A stretch of DNA of 64,000 nt from Rhizopus sp. PT2906. Taxonomy: Eukaryota > Mucoromycota > Mucoromycetes > Mucorales > Rhizopodaceae. Position 1 is the first letter of the stretch. Each line of letters opens with the position of its first letter. The stretch spans positions 19,480-83,479 of the forward strand of contig JAMYHX010000153.1 in assembly GCA_025529335.1 (NCBI GenBank), written 5' to 3'. The translations under genes were made by a program, and so were the position numbers. This document shows, in pieces, positions 11,749 to 25,068 of the stretch. The notes below the pieces were generated by a model. That model had not been told where the DNA came from and ran no database searches. It was given only the letters and a program-made list of their open reading frames with translations.

Positions 11749-13341
11749 TTAAGCAAACTTGACATCAATGCCTGCTTCTCTGGCTAATGTGACAATTTGT
11801 GAGAACTTGACAGCCTTTTGGGCAGCAGTGTCTAAATCTTCAACAGCAAAGATACGAAGACCAGATTCAGCAATCAACTTTTTGGCTTCATCGACCTTTG
11901 TACCACGGAGACGGACGATCAAGGGAATCTTGAGGTCCAAGTCCTTGGCAGCAGAAACGATACCTTCAGCGATAACATCACAACGCATGATACCACCAAA
12001 GATATTGACGAATGCAGATGAAACATGAGGATCAGAGGTAATGATTTCAAAAGCAGCCTTGACAGCTTCAGGGGTAGCAGCACCACCGACATCCAAGAAG
12101 TTAGCGGGCTTACCACCGTGAAGTTGAATGATATCCATGGTAGCCATAGCAAGACCAGCACCATTGACTATGCTTTATTTTAGTCTCTCTATATACACAC
12201 ATACACACACACACAAAAACTTACCTAAACAACCAATGCTACCATCCAAACCGATGTAGTTCAAGTTGTACTTGGCAGCGGCAATTTCACGAGAATCTTC
12301 TTGAGTGAAATCACGAAGAGAAAAGACATCTTGTTGTCTGAAGCTGGCGTTATCGTCAAAGTTCAATTTGGCATCCATACAGAGAACTATATATAACGCG
12401 TTACCTTCTTTTTTCTCACGCTTTTAATTTTATTTCACCGCTTACCTTGGTGATCGCTGGATTCTGACAAAGGATTGATTTCGACTTGAGTGGCATCCTT
12501 TTCGTTGAAGAGCTTGAAGAGGTTTACAAAAGTGTCAGCAGCTTGTTCTTGACCTTGAGGAGTGAAACCCATCTTCTTGGCGAGACCCAAAGCGGCTTCC
12601 CTAGTAAGGCCAACCTTGTTGTCAACAGGGAGAGTGATGATAGCATCAGGGTTTTGAGCAGCAACAGTTTCGATATCGACACCACCTTGAGCAGAGGCAA
12701 CGATAACGGGACCAGCAGACTTACGGTCCAATAAGATGGCAAAGTAATATTCATTACGGGCATACTTGCGTTCACAGATGTAGACAGCGTTACAGGGCTT
12801 TCCTTCAGCACCGGTCTGCTTCGTGATCAATCTGTGACCAAGCATGTTTTCAGCGAGCTCTCTAGCTTCTTCGGGTCTATAAAATTGATAAGCCGCGTTT
12901 CAATTGAAAAATTTTTACACAACTTACGTATTGAAAGTCTTTACACCACCCTTATAGCCATTGTCAAAGGTACCCTTACCACGGCCACCAGCAAGGACTT
13001 GAGCTTTGATGACAAGATCATCAGATCCTATCCAATATGTCAGATTTCTTTTTCTTTTTTAATAAAATGAGTTTTTTCTTTACCGAGTTTCTTTGCAATA
13101 TCATAAGCCTCTTCAGGTGTCTTTGCAACTTCACCCTTGGGAGCGTTAATACCGTATTCTCTCAAAAGCTTAACAGACAAGTATTCGTGGATGTTAAGGA
13201 AACGCTTTTGTTGGTGTTGAACGGGTTTACGAGCGACCTAATTATAAAAAATGTTAGCATCATTCATTGCTTCCAAAATGTTGGAATTACCAAAGAGGCA
13301 CGCTGGGCGAAAGAGCTAGCAGCACGCAAGGATTTGAACAT
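11749..13341 (-). CDS. LSC2: Succinyl-CoA ligase (ADP-forming) subunit beta, mitochondrial
   Basis: The beta subunit of the TCA-cycle enzyme that converts succinyl-CoA to succinate with substrate-level phosphorylation. Exon 1 starts at 13341 and encodes a mitochondrial targeting sequence ([21 protein letters not shown]) leading to [15 protein letters not shown]. An ATP-grasp domain follows with [33 protein letters not shown] and [10 protein letters not shown]. The C-terminal ligase half has [41 protein letters not shown] and [12 protein letters not shown]. The stop is at 11749. Introns fall near 12170-12222, 12385-12445, 12880-12927, 13028-13080 and 13238-13290. All key motifs are present. 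A CT-rich tract immediately upstream (about 13410-13450) is probably part of the promoter. Confidence 0.95.
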
Positions 13342-14386
13342 GTTAAAGATGAAGGGGAGGAAAGGGAGATTGAGAACTTGTGAAAAAAGAAATCTTAAAA
13401 AAATTCACCCCTTCTCTCTCTCTTTCTCTCTCTTTCTTTCTTTCTTTCTTGGCCTATAATTTTTTTGGAACTCATCGACCAAACAAAAAGCGGGTAACAG
13501 CGGAAAACAAGACACATTCAACGTCACAAGCCCGGGATGTCCCGTTGTCTTCACTTTATAAAGATCAATTGTAAAAAAAATTTTATGAAGTGTAAGTATA
13601 TTATACATGTTTTTGTGTTTATAGAAAAGAATAAGCACAAACACACACATGAGATATGGTTTGCATGGCTGAAATAGACTTGTTGTGTCCATGACCAGAC
13701 GATGAGTTACACGTGATAGGCAGTAATGCACATATTAACAAAAAAACGTTACTAAGACGAAAATATCGGAGTATACTTTGTGGTTATAAAGAGAGAGAAA
13801 GAGAAAGCGTAATGAATATGTCTGTATGACACTAGAATCTATTTGAAAAGCACATGTTAATGAAAGGAAGGAGTAGTTGATCATAAGAAACATCATAATC
13901 AGCTTGTCGAATGATGTCTATTTTACTTTAGACCCAATAGTGTACTCTATTGTGCTGGGTACAATGTAAATCAATACAACTAACTATTATCTCCCAGCCA
14001 AGGACAAGTGCCCCTGAAATTTTTAGGTTATTTCTCAGATATGTTTCTAATCATAGTTTATTGCTACAAGCATTAAGAAAAACCTCATTTTTATACATGA
14101 TAAAGTATAATGAGTCGAGTATAAATAAAGACTACATCTTGTTGATGAACAAGCCGTATCTGCCTATCGTTTGTCAACTTTATCTCTCATAAAGATACAT
14201 GAGCTTTACGATATCCATGCTTGAACAAAACTATCTATTGTTTTACTATTAATACATCTTCCTTTCTTTGATTTGACAATAAAAAGTATATCACGCTTTA
14301 TACACCTTGAATTAACAAGACTGCAATGACCCATTCTGTAGATACACTCATCATACACTCTATCATGTTTCATCGCTTTTTACCGT

Positions 14387-14388
<2 letters not shown>

Positions 14389-14420
<32 letters not shown>
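14389..14420. repeat. TA dinucleotide microsatellite
   Basis: About sixteen alternating TA units in an AT-rich intergenic region. A similar TA run occurs at 34193-34216. Confidence 0.9.
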
Positions 14421-14422
<2 letters not shown>

Positions 14423-15333
14423 CAGTGTCATTCAAGAACTTATACAAGTAAAACATACATTCAGTTTCAAACAGTTTGGGTCTATGTTTAAAAACATGAT
14501 TCATTTCTACTCGTTTAAAAATTTCAAAAGAAAAAAGAAAGAAAAAAAAAAGACAAGCATGAAGCTGATTTTCATTGCAGGGATGTCCAGTTTGTTTCTA
14601 TAGTATTTTATATGAAAATCTAGGAGGGACAAAAGGGCTCAAAAACACATAAATATATGCATACACATGTACATCTTTAACTTGCTTTAATTTACATTCC
14701 ATTAACTGATAAAGAAACAATGATAGGTTTCACACATACAAAACAAATGGGATATCAAGTGAAACGACTTTCCCGAGCTTATCCTTAAAGATAACAAGAT
14801 CAGATGATCATAAAAATAGAGTAGATAGTTTACGGTATCTATCTGCAATACTAGCTTCGTATCACTCCAAAAAAATAGGAGAAAAGTCAAAAATAGCCTC
14901 ATAAATAAACTTGGCGTACACATCTGTGTGTAGTTTCTGATATTCATTTGGATCAGTTTAATTACTTTTGTAGAGAAACAAACAACAACTAAAACAATAA
15001 TAGAACTAAATAACATGGGATTAATTTACACATGACCAAAGATGTAAATTAAGGGAGAAATCTACATTTAAAAAAGAAGCTATATCTATGCAATGTCTGC
15101 TTCTTTGTATTGAAGTGGCGTATGGTTTTTGGTATAAAACAATTTACAGGAGAAAAATGCTTGGTTGTGTTTAAAAGTGCCTGAGAGACATAGTGTTATA
15201 GATACGTAAACAATAAAGAACAGCTACAGTGTCCAATGTTTATTATAGTTTGAGATTGAACAAATAAGAATACTTCTAAAGTATGATTGGTACCATACGA
15301 ATACTGTTTACGGAAAGTGCATTGACATTGACA

Positions 15334-15383
15334 CAGACGTCATGACATGATGTGTAGCACATGACGACGTAGTCTTTACGTCT
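15334..15383. promoter_or_regulatory. Cluster of CRE/ATF-like ACGTC motifs
   Basis: Within 50 bases there are GACGTCAT (15336-15343), ATGACGACGT (15361-15370) and TACGTC (15378-15383), on both strands. bZIP factors of the CREB/ATF class recognise TGACGTCA-like sites. It lies about 120 bases beyond the 3' end of the PFK-2/FBPase-2 gene and has no plus-strand gene next to it, so the function is unclear. Confidence 0.3.
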
Positions 15384-15501
15384 TTTTATATTTTATTTGT
15401 TAAATAAGAATCATTGACATCATGTACAGTGAACGAATTTTATTAATGCAGAATATAGAAAAAAAAAGAGAAAGGAAAAAGGGAAAAAAGAGGATGCAAG
15501 G

Positions 15502-17475
<1,974 letters not shown>

Positions 17476-18075
17476 AGAGTAAACAAAAAAAATGTACAGA
17501 AAAAGTCAGACAGCTTAGAAACCAATCTGCCAATGAAATCAATAACACACTTTTTTGGTTTAGTTTTGATTTTAGTCTCTATTTTTTTTTTTCTGTTTAA
17601 CACAAAATAACAACAAGATGAATCCATCTGGTTCACATGGAAACAGAGCTAATTTGTGTGTGTGTATATATTCATTCTTTTTCTTCTTTTTTAAACTTTT
17701 TCATTGATTGTGATCTAATGACAAGATATCAAAAAATGCACTAGTGATTTATATGACGTTATACGATCCAATGAGATCTATTCCCAGACTTGTTCCCAGA
17801 AAAACTATTTTTTATTCCGTTTGACTAAATTTTTTGTATAACTCAGTGATTCAAAAAAAAAAAAAAAAAAACTTCTTAAACCCTATGACGCTAAAATGGA
17901 TTTAGACAAATAAAGTTTAAATAAAAGGTACATGTTAAACCGAACTCCGATATGCACACTTTTTTTGTGGGTTGCATACATCAAAGATATAAATACCCCT
18001 CCACTTTTTTTACTTTGTCTCTTTACGCTTCTTTTTTTTTCTTTCTTCCTTGTTTTTATTTATTGATCTGATAAT
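17476..18075. other. Divergent promoter region, PFK-2/FBPase-2 and sugar transporter
   Basis: Six hundred bases separate two divergent start codons of genes concerned with sugar uptake and glycolytic control. It is T- and A-rich, with an A run at 17854-17871 and strong pyrimidine tracts before the transporter (18001-18060). Shared regulation is possible but is only inferred from the layout. Confidence 0.5.
17988..17995 (+). promoter_or_regulatory. TATA box of the sugar transporter gene
   Basis: TATAAATA sits about 80 bases upstream of the transporter ATG and is followed by a long pyrimidine-rich leader, the common arrangement for strongly expressed genes in this window. Confidence 0.5.
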
Positions 18076-19792
18076 ATGGGATTCGTCTTAAAAGGAGCAG
18101 CTCTTTTTAGAGCCTCAACACTATTAGCCGCCATCGGTTTCTTACTCTTTGGTTATGATCAAGTATGTCATTTATACAATGATATATGGCGCATCTTACT
18201 TACTTATTCTTTTTGTATAGGGTGTCATGTCTGGTGTCGTAGCCAATGATCTCTTCCTTGATACAATGGGTAAACCTGATTCCGCTTTGGTTGGTGCCAT
18301 TGTCGCCTTGTACGAAATCGGTTGTATGTTTGGTGCTTTATCCACTGGTCGCATTGGTGATTGGCTTGGTCGTAGAAAGACAATTCGTTTGGGTTGTTTG
18401 ATTCTTTGTATCGGTGCCATCTTGCAAACCGCTGCTGTCAATGCAGGTATGATGATTGTCGCTCGTATCATCACTGGTGTTGGTAATGGTATGAACACTG
18501 CAACTATTCCTGTCTACCAAGCCGAATTGTCTCCTCCAAAGTCCAGAGGTTCTCATGTCGCCTTTGAAGCATCCTTATTGACAATCGGTGTTGCTATTGC
18601 CTACTGGCTCGAATATGGTCTTTACTTTGTCCAAGGCGAATTTGCCTGGCGATTCCCTCTTGCTTTCCAAATGGTCTTTGCCATCATCTTGGGTCTTGCT
18701 TCTTTTATTCTTCCTGAGTCACCTCGTTGGTTACAAGCTCACGGCCATGAAGAAGAATGTAAGAAAGTGTTGGCTCGTCTCTGGTCAGACTGTGATACGA
18801 CTCATCCTCGCTGTATTGCCGAATGGGAAGAAATTCGTGATGGTATTGAACTCGAACGTCGTGAGGGTATCTCATCCTATGTCGAATTGTTCAAGAAGGG
18901 CAAGATGAACAACCGTTATCGTGTGTTGCTGGGTATGGGTGGTCAATTGATCCAACAATTTGGTGGTATTAACGTCATCAGTTACTACTTGGCCGATGTC
19001 TTCAAGCAAGCAGGTATGAGCACTGAAAAGGCTATGCTCATGGCCGGTGTCGATTCCTTTGTGTACTTTGCAGGTGCTGTCACCCCCATTTTCACCATCG
19101 AACGTCTCGGTCGTCGTTGGCTCATGTATGCTGGTCTGATCGGTCAAGCTATCACACTGCTTATTGTCGGTGGTGGTGAATACATTGTCCAAAGAGATCA
19201 AGCACTCTATGGCACCTTGAACGGACCCGCTTCCAAGGCTGTCATTGCCTTTGTCATGCTTTACACCTTTGTCTTTGGTGCTGCCTGGTTAGGTCTCGCC
19301 TGGTTGTATCCCTCCGAAATCTTCTCGACTGGTCTTCGTGCAAAGGGTAACTCCATGTCAACAGCTGCCAACTGGTTGGGTAACTTTGTTGTGGCCATGA
19401 TTGCCCCTGTTTTGTTTGAATACGCCAAGTACTGGACCTTCCTCATGTTTGGTATCCTCAACGTGATCTTTTTGATTCCTATTTACTTCTTCTATCCCGA
19501 AACTATGGGCAAGTCATTGGAAGAAATCGAAGTCTTGTTTGCTACCGAAGATCTTCAAGAAGATGCCAAATCGATTGCTTCTCACATTGGTTCTGTTTCC
19601 TTGTACGAAAAGACACACGGAGATGCTGAGTCAGGCCGCGGTTCTCGACCTCAATCCCGTCGTTTCCCAAGTAACTTCTCTGGTCGTCAAAGTGTCATGA
19701 GTGCCAATAAGGCAAATGATAAACCCGCTGTGGACTCCGAAGCTGCCCATGTGAAGAATGATTATGATGAAAAGGGACCCAACTATAAATAA
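18076..19792 (+). CDS. Sugar transporter, MFS sugar-porter family
   Basis: A plasma-membrane hexose transporter of the twelve-helix sugar-porter family, probably a proton symporter. Exon 1 (18076-18162) encodes MGFVLKGAALFRASTLLAAIGFLLFGYDQ, and a 58-base intron precedes exon 2 (18221-19792), giving 552 residues. Signature motifs are all present: FGYDQGVMSG in helix 1, GRIGDWLGRRK after helix 2, ITGVGNGMNTATIP, PESPRWL, QQFGGINVISYY in helix 7, ERLGRRWL, and PETMGKSLEEIE after helix 12. The C-terminal tail is Ser/Arg-rich and then acidic, as in fungal hexose transporters subject to endocytic control. Coding GC is higher than in neighbours, suggesting strong expression. The exact sugar (glucose, xylose or other) cannot be told. 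Confidence 0.93.
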
Positions 19793-19965
19793 TAAGGCAG
19801 TGCCTTTTTAATTGTTACTATTATTTATTATTATTATTATAGTTGTGTATATATATATTTTAATGCTATATTCAAATAAAAAAACAAGACAGACCCTTTC
19901 TTTAATCTACTTCTTTACTCAGATAAGGTTTCAATGTACGTAGTACCAACATTTATATATATGTA

Positions 19966-20906
19966 TTATTTGAACACATGATGACGATAGTACTTTAATT
20001 CTTCAATACTTTCAATAATATCATCCAATGCTCTATGAGATCCCTTTTTGTTTACTTGAATACTTGGATACCTATTTTTTGAAAAAAAATTTTTTAGCAC
20101 TGTTTTTTAGTTCCATTATAAAATGTCCGATTTTACCATCGTTTGGCTAATTCCTTGATTGTGCTCACATCTGATGCAAGGTCAATGTTACAGACTGTAC
20201 GACGATAATGAACTTACCAACAATTCGATAGTGCAGGTAATCAATAACCCTTGGCATCTCTTTATAAAGAAACCGTTTATCTTCATGAACTGAATTACCT
20301 GCCAATGGGGCTACTCCCTTGGGTAAATGTTGCTCCAAGAACTGAACAATTTGATCTTGTGCTTGGTTCGTTGTCAATGTTGATTCGAGTACTTGCTGAG
20401 TTAAACCAGACTATAGAGGGTCGCACAGCGTCCCGCGCGAGCGCAATTTAAATACTCCACCCCCGCATTTTTATGTTTTATTTACCTTGCCATGATGTTC
20501 AATGCACCAGTCTATTTTTATCCATTTGTGTGAATGAAAATTCAAAAAAGATGAATAATAATTTTTTAAACGTACCATTCATGTTGTCCATTACTTCTTT
20601 AGGTTGATGAATAATCAATTCCGGTCCCTGTTGAATCATGTCACTTTCCCTTGTCTTTCCTACTCTTTTTTTTTTTTTTTTTTTTTTTTGCTTTTTATAC
20701 TTTGGCTACAATGTTTAAGTCGCCATCAGTAATCAACACTGCAATCTCAATCAAGTGATCTTTGCTAATGTCAAGACCAGTCATCTTAAAAAAAATGAGA
20801 GTTGATATTTATATAACATAAATACTTTCCTTACCTCACAATCTATCCAAACTAAAGGGTTCTTAATCATGTTGAAAGCGCGTTTGGCAACAAAAGAAAT
20901 TGACAT
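19966..20906 (-). CDS. REX2: Oligoribonuclease (REXO2 family, DEDD exonuclease)
   Basis: A 3'-5' exoribonuclease that degrades very short RNAs; the yeast and human forms act mainly in mitochondria. The start at 20906 gives [16 protein letters not shown], a plausible short targeting sequence, followed by [13 protein letters not shown], with the first two catalytic acids of the DEDDh set. An intron splits DCE from MTGLD. Further motifs are [42 protein letters not shown] (third acid region) and [16 protein letters not shown], then [21 protein letters not shown] with the catalytic His and last Asp. The stop is TAA at 19968-19966. Five or so introns interrupt it; one (20411-20485) is strikingly GC-rich. 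The gene converges with the sugar transporter, 173 bases stop to stop. Confidence 0.92.
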
Positions 20907-21087
20907 GCAAAAAAAAAAAGAGGGTTGCCATGTCATCTAAAAGTCACACTTTGTGTCCTGTTTCGCTACTTACAGGAACTTAAAATTTAGAATGAAGGAA
21001 AAATTTTGGTTTGTTGTTGGCTAGTATTATGCTTGTATTTGCTACTTGCTCATTTGTTACACGGTACAGATTTTCTCTATAAGAGCG

Positions 21088-21569
21088 TTAGGCAGCAAGA
21101 AGATTGGCCATCTTGGCTGTTATATTAACTTGAGGCATAGAAGAATGTTCTGTAGCAACGACTCTGTTCTCAGCGGCAATATTAATAGTATCAAAGTGAT
21201 CAACCGAGTCTACTTGCTCAAACGATACAATATTTCTTATAAAATGCAAGTCAGTTTTAGCATATGTTGTTTACAAATACATACATCCCGCAACCCACTC
21301 CTAAAAGGAGTTATTCCAGCATGTAAACGATTGAGCAGATACACATGCTTACGAGCAATGTTATTGTATCTGAAATCGTTACAAGTGCAGCCCTTCATTT
21401 CTTTTTCCATTACAGTGATTTCGTGTTGAAGTTCTATATTGCTGGACGATTGGACTAGATAACCTCCAGGTGTAGTCATATCAGGAATGCGCTCCATATT
21501 GATTTGATCAACTTTTATTTGCCTCGTCCTTCTTTTTTTTTTTTTTTTCTTTAAGACCCACTCTATCAA
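21088..21569 (-). pseudogene. SWIM zinc-finger gene remnant, copy A of the SWIM-Fanzor unit
   Basis: The minus-strand frame reads MERIPDMTTPGGYLV..., then a SWIM-like finger CTCNDFRYNNIARKHVYLL, then after a break LIRNIVSFEQVDSVDHFD, ending MANLLAA-stop at 21090-21088. SWIM fingers (CxC...CxH) are common in MULE/FAR1-type transposases and in related stand-alone proteins. Copy B (26862-27543) has the same order: finger CNCIDFQRIRRACKHMYLV, then LIQNIVENDHSEAV. In copy A the third ligand Cys is replaced by Arg (ARKH instead of ACKH), so the finger is broken. It lies head to head with the Fanzor pseudogene starting near 22071. No DDE transposase core is visible. Confidence 0.65.
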
Positions 21570-22736
21570 CGTTTAGCATCAGTCTTTGGATATTCTAGAG
21601 ATAGTCCTCTTCAGCATCACTCACTGATATGAATATCAGTCTGTCCACTCTTCTGTTTTGTTTTCTTTTTAAACGTGTCGTTTTCAATTGCTTATGTCAG
21701 CTTTCGATATAGTTGTTCGTCTCCATATTAGTATAGATAGCAGACTGATATGCTCTTATTCAATGCTTGAAATTGCCATTGTTAAAGTATGAAATGCATA
21801 GATAATAAATTAGCTACGTTGTTGTATCCACGCTACCATTCAGTGCTTAAATACAATATCTAGAGCCGAACCTAATGTTACTATAAGATCTGCTACACCT
21901 TAATCGAATGTTGTCAACTCGGTTTAAATATCTCTGCTTCTTAATATATAATTATAGATTGTGCTATTATCTCTCTTCTCTTTACTTTATTCCAAATAAA
22001 GATACACACAGCCTCATTGTACTTTTACTTTGTCTGATGCTATTACAAAGCTAAATACAACACTCTGAGCTTGAATCAAGGAAGATCTGTAGCAATGAAA
22101 AGTCGTAAACTATTTGTACTCTATTTTGATACAACACGAGAGGTAAAACGCTTTACTGTTCGCTCCAAATCACCAAAATATTATACTGAGTTTTCTAGCA
22201 TCTTTAATTTTATGAAGGCTTATAAATGCCGCGAGAACAAGGGTCGAAATTATAGCAATAGAAAGCAGTCTGAGGATTACATTGCTCGTGTTGTGTTAGG
22301 ATTCACAGATCCTAAAGAGCCGTTTAAATTAGCTCATGTTTCAACCGGAAAACATCGCAAAAATATCTGAGCAGCATACAGACAAAAAGTTATAATCCGG
22401 GTTTGACCGCTTCGGAATAGTCAATAAGATCAAAGAAGAACAGTTGTAGCGTATGAGATTACGTCTCTTGGAGGAACATATAGGAGCCATGCTCCTGCTC
22501 CTGTTAAAGTCATAATTAGCTTCTTATATTTACAAAAATGTATACAGAACACACTAACACTATGTTATTTATAAGCTGTACAAAGAGCTATAACAATGAA
22601 AACAATTGTAATTCCTGCTGATAAGTTTAATACTTCCCAAAAATCCTGTCATTGCCTTGGATAGCTAAAAAAAAAAAGTTTAGACTTACTAGGTTCGGTC
22701 AGCTTCCTGATGAGCCGCGCTCTACAAAAAAATGCC

Positions 22737-23039
22737 TCAACGAAGAAGATTGCTTCTTACATAGATCCAATGTTCGTCCACAAAAAACTCCTCCAAGTAA
22801 TTGAGATAAAAGTGATTATTATTTTTAGACTCGGAACTTACTCCCTTTCTTTTTAGAGCATGCTTGGCCAACTTATCCATTGAAATTGTGCTCTCAATGT
22901 CCAGTGAATAATTTAGTTGACTTGGTAGAAATAAGGCAAGCTTCTTTTGTGTTCTTCCTTGACAAGCATTAATTAGGCTATAAACATCTCTACAGCATAT
23001 CAAAGCTGAATAATTTATATGGGGCAATAGCCAGTTCAT
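22737..23039 (-). CDS. Hypothetical ORF inside the copy A Fanzor pseudogene
   Basis: A 100-codon open frame on the minus strand, MNWLLPHINYSALICC... through SLDIESTISMDKLAKHALKRKGV to the end. It lies in the extra sequence between the two halves of the Fanzor zinc ribbon. I do not recognise it. It may be part of an inserted element or chance; the lack of a paralogous frame in copy B is consistent with an insertion. Confidence 0.25.
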   Translation of the reverse strand: MNWLLPHINYSALICCRDVYSLINACQGRTQKKLALFLPSQLNYSLDIESTISMDKLAKHALKRKGVSSESKNNNHFYLNYLEEFFVDEHWIYVRSNLLR

Positions 23040-23630
23040 ATTCTACTAAAATATGTACACTTCAAATTAATATTACCCAAAAGAGTCCATATGCTTATCC
23101 TGTACTTTAGATGTGTGGTATTCAAACATATTTCACGCTTATTGAAACTAAGGAAATTACCCTTACAATAACAGAAATTAGTACATAAAAATAGGAAACC
23201 CTTAATTAAGCTACTTTACTTCAAAATAACTGTTAAACCCACGTCAACTATAGTCCCACAGTAAACTTAAAGTAAAAATAAGAGCTACCCTTTATCAATA
23301 AAAGGATTAATTCAGTTTTACTGTATTTTGTTGTCTCTAATATTAGCATTTGGCTTTAAAATTTACACAAATTTCTGAAAAAGGTGATCAAAGGATTATA
23401 GAAAAACACAACAATGACAATAATGATAACAGTGCTTATATTTCTTTGAAAACGAACAAGTGCATGCAGTTAGTATTGAGTGGCAAATAGCATCTTTTAG
23501 GTCCTAAGATATGGCAGAATATAACTACGTACACGCCTTTGAGCAAAGATGAAAAACAAGTAGAGTTTGGTGAGTGCATTGATGCAATTGAATTTTACAA
23601 ATAATGCTTTTGTTATAAATATGACATAGA

Positions 23631-23825
23631 TGAGCTAAGAAAGAAACTATATAGTCTAAAGCAAGCAAAATGCAGCGAATCCTTTTCTCCAATAACCAAA
23701 GATAAACTGAAGGGGTATGAAACAGCAGCTACGCATTCAGAGCTATACATTCGATATTTCACGGGCAGCGAGTGTGTCGAAAGACGAACCCCAGGTATTT
23801 CCAAACGAATTTTAGAATGTTGAAA
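23631..23825 (+). other. Open 60-codon stretch of unknown origin within the Fanzor pseudogene
   Basis: From about 23631 the plus strand reads DIDELRKKLYSLKQAKCSES, continuing through KDKLKGYETAATHSELYIRY and ERRTPGISKRILEC to a stop. It is charged and not low-complexity, so it looks like former coding sequence. It lies immediately before the recognisable C-terminal Fanzor pieces. In copy B the same interval is only about 100 codons of a different sequence, so it is either inserted or a strongly diverged insert between the zinc ligands. Confidence 0.35.
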
Positions 23826-24406
23826 TGTTAGCAGACGATGAAATAGCCCAGCAGAAGAGCACTTACCCATTGAAGGTGTGTAGTCATTGTTCAGCTGGTA
23901 ATCGTATGTGAGTACGTCCAGTCTCTGTTTTATACATGTACGAGTAATTTAATACAGTTTTGGTAGATCTGAAATTGAGACGTGAATGTAGCAATGGATA
24001 CTCGGTCAATTTTGACACATTATATTTTGTCTAACTACAATCAAGATCAGGATCGCGTCAAAGAGACACAAAAAATGTGTAGGGCTTTTTAGGACAAGTC
24101 ATTTAGCCTTTTTAATTACGCCTACTAATTTAGTAAGTGAAAAACAAAAAAAAAAGTAACGTAACTAATGGGCGTGTGTCTAAAATTAACATAACATACA
24201 AGACATAGGGTATCAAGCATGACCCCCTACTTTTTTCATTCTTGAAGTTTGCCAAGCTCTGTAGCTTCGGAGGCCCAATTTTATCTTTCTCTCTTGTCAT
24301 TTTATCTCTCTCTATTTCTCTCTTTTTGTACGCCCAGAAAAAAGTCTTGGATATTTTTTCTTTTTCTTCTTTATAATAATTTCAGGAACTATAGAACAAT
24401 AACAAC

Positions 24407-25045
24407 ATGTCAACACCACTTCTCTCAAACGAAACAGCACAAACTATTGGTGCAGCTGCAACATCTATTGCTAATGACGCTCGATTCTCCTTTTTACAAA
24501 AGTTTCGCGAGGAACGTCTATCGAATCTTCGACCTCTTGGCGATTTCTTTGATAAGAATAGAATGAGCTTCACTACCTCATTTCACACCATCAGTCAACG
24601 ATGGAAGTAAGTGTTACAATTTATGATTGACAACTTGTTAATTCTTTACAGTTACAACTTGCAATACTTTTCTGCTAATTACTTATTAATTGTCCTCGCC
24701 TTGAGTATCTATGCCATGTAAGCTTTTTATTTGTTTATCATTATTGTTTTCTTATATTATCATAGTATCACCAGTTGGTGGCTTCTTTTCACCATTGGCT
24801 TTATCGCTGGCGGCTTCTATGTGATCTCACGCTTAGATGGACCTGTGACGATCGGAAACACGGTTTTATCACCTTCATCACTCTATGGTATCTATGCCGG
24901 TGCCTCGATCATCTTGTTACTATTCTCAGGTGCAACAGGTGCCATCTTTTGGATCATTGGTGCCGCAGCTATCCTCATTCTCGGTCATGCGGCCATTATT
25001 GAACCAGGACTTGAAGGTGAATTCTCTGCAGATGGACAAGTATAA
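24407..25045 (+). CDS. YIP3: PRA1 family protein (Yip3-like)
   Basis: A small membrane protein of the ER-Golgi system; PRA1/Yip3 proteins bind prenylated Rab GTPases and influence vesicle traffic. Three exons (24407-24606, 24652-24717, 24766-25045) give 181 residues. The N-terminal cytosolic half ends in a family-like motif (RLSNLRPLGDFFDKNRMS, then NYNLQYFSANYLLIVLALSIYA). Two hydrophobic pairs follow: ITSWWLLFTIGFIAGGFYVI and, later, YGIYAGASIILLLFSGATGAIFWIIG. The protein ends with GHAAIIEPGLEGEFSADGQV. The R-P-W/L-x-x-F-F-D motif and the paired hairpins are characteristic. It converges with the phosphatase-like gene, with only 23 bases between stop codons. Confidence 0.9.
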
Positions 25046-25068
25046 AAGGAACTTTATTCAAATAAATA

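Larger units (their letters stand above)
13342..15501. other. Long AT-rich intergenic region
   Basis: About 2.1 kb between the 5' end of LSC2 and the 3' end of the PFK-2/FBPase-2 gene. It contains a CT-rich tract (13411-13450), a TA microsatellite (14389-14420) and a cluster of ACGTC motifs near 15334-15383. Open frames within it are short and have no recognisable composition or motifs. I see no gene. Confidence 0.6.
22071..24092 (+). pseudogene. Degenerate Fanzor (TnpB-like nuclease) gene, copy A
   Basis: Fragments of the copy B Fanzor occur in order. At 22071-22370 there is FMKAYKCRENKGRNYSN, matching FMKGYRHRENKGYLYSN. At about 22437-22500 the frame RRTVVAYEITSLGGTY followed by HAPAPVK matches RRTVIAYGDASLSGTK and TPIPVK. 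At about 22575-22665 VIPADKFNTSQKSCHC matches VIPVDEFRTSITCCKC. At about 23830-23915 YPLKVCSHCSAGN matches YQLKQCKLCPAGN, and at about 23975-24092 DVNVAMDTRSILTHYI matches DINAAINIRSTLVSYI. The RuvC-I part is missing, the GDAS motif is replaced, DEF has become DKF, and frames are broken, so it cannot encode an active nuclease. The gap between the two zinc-ribbon halves is about 1.2 kb, against about 0.3 kb in copy B, implying an insertion. Confidence 0.75.

Noticed and set aside
14702..15016. Hydrophobic 104-codon frame on the minus strand
   Set aside because: Composition is what AT-rich non-coding DNA gives; no motif, no splice partners, no leader.
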